Program-made: the position numbers and the translations under genes
From: Chloroflexota bacterium
GTDB taxonomy: Bacteria; Chloroflexota; Anaerolineae; Anaerolineales; Villigracilaceae
Reading direction: 5' to 3'
DNA length: 5,534 nt
Assembly: GCA_021796315.1 (NCBI GenBank)
Contig: JAJYOH010000427.1
Location: 1 to 5,534, forward strand
Part shown: in pieces, positions 5,271-5,534 of the stretch
Numbering within the stretch: position 1 is the first letter of the stretch
How the letters are laid out: every line of letters starts with the position of its first letter
The notes under the pieces: generated by a model
The model's input: only the letters and a program-made list of their open reading frames with translations
Told to the model about the DNA's origin: nothing
Database searches by the model: none

Positions 5271-5534
5271 ATGAAATCTACGAAATTATTTTTGCTCGTT
5301 ACTCTATTGTTGGCATCTTGCGCCGCACCCGTAAAATCAGCACAAACAGCTACGGGAGCGTTCACGCCAGAGCCAACGATAACTCAAACCTTTATTCCTA
5401 CCTCAACCATAACACCTACATCGACTAAAACACCCATTCCTGAAAAAACATTTCAAGTCTGCAAAATAGAAGATTACAAAAACTGCGAAATTCTTGCCGA
5501 AGATTTGCTTAGCGGTGCATATTGGCAGTGGCTG
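5271..5534 (+). CDS. Putative lipoprotein, partial at the right edge
   Basis: The first 88 codons are present, and the frame is open to the window end. The N-terminus MKSTKLFLLVTLLLASC is a lipoprotein signal peptide with lipobox LASC at 14-17; Cys17 would be lipidated and become the first residue of the mature protein, anchored on the outer face of the membrane. Residues about 24-60 form a Thr/Pro/Ser-rich linker (for example PTSTITPTSTKTPIP), a spacer often seen in surface lipoproteins of Anaerolineae. A folded domain seems to begin at about 61 with FQVCKIEDYKNCEILAEDLL, including two cysteines (64 and 72). I do not recognise this domain from the visible part. The start is fixed by AAGGAG five bases upstream, and a good promoter lies about 80 bases upstream. 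Confidence 0.85.
   Translation, partial: MKSTKLFLLVTLLLASCAAPVKSAQTATGAFTPEPTITQTFIPTSTITPTSTKTPIPEKTFQVCKIEDYKNCEILAEDLLSGAYWQWL

Overview
The window looks like chromosomal DNA from a Chloroflexota bacterium, probably an Anaerolineae-type lineage. This is inference from memory of such genomes. The supporting signs are a lipoprotein with a long Thr/Pro linker, a membrane-domain/DUF4129/DUF4350 gene cluster, and several families of short palindromic and tandem repeats that enter both intergenic and coding DNA. No RNA gene, transposase, CRISPR array or phage gene is visible.

Layout, left to right: (1) 1-120 is intergenic. It holds a nested palindromic repeat, and at the extreme edge a minus-strand Shine-Dalgarno-like sequence that probably serves a gene starting just outside the window. 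(2) 121-3313, minus strand, is a tightly coupled three-gene operon. In transcription order it encodes a polytopic membrane protein (family misleadingly named 'glycerophosphoryl diester phosphodiesterase membrane domain'), a DUF4129 protein and a DUF4350 protein. The junctions are TGATG and ATGA stop/start overlaps. A TATAAT box just upstream probably marks the operon promoter. In related genomes this trio commonly sits beside a MoxR-type AAA ATPase and a DUF58 protein, which would lie off the left edge. (3) 3381-3875, minus, is folK (folate biosynthesis). (4) 3881-3949 is a 9-bp-period repeat arranged as a large inverted repeat; it fills almost the whole folK/thiolase gap. (5) 3948-5159, minus, is an intact thiolase. 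(6) 5160-5270 is a divergent intergenic region with opposed TATAAT boxes around a dyad. (7) From 5271 to the right edge, plus strand, is the start of a lipoprotein gene cut by the window end.

The genes themselves belong to known families. The most unusual feature is repeat invasion. One palindromic repeat type occurs at the left edge as an element nested inside an oppositely oriented copy, and again inside the thiolase reading frame, where it is translated in frame and a second small palindrome lies next to it. folK also carries 14-bp and 7-bp tandem repeats in its coding sequence. These repeats appear tolerated or domesticated as coding DNA, much like Rickettsia palindromic elements. I see no convincing new defence or mobile system in the window.
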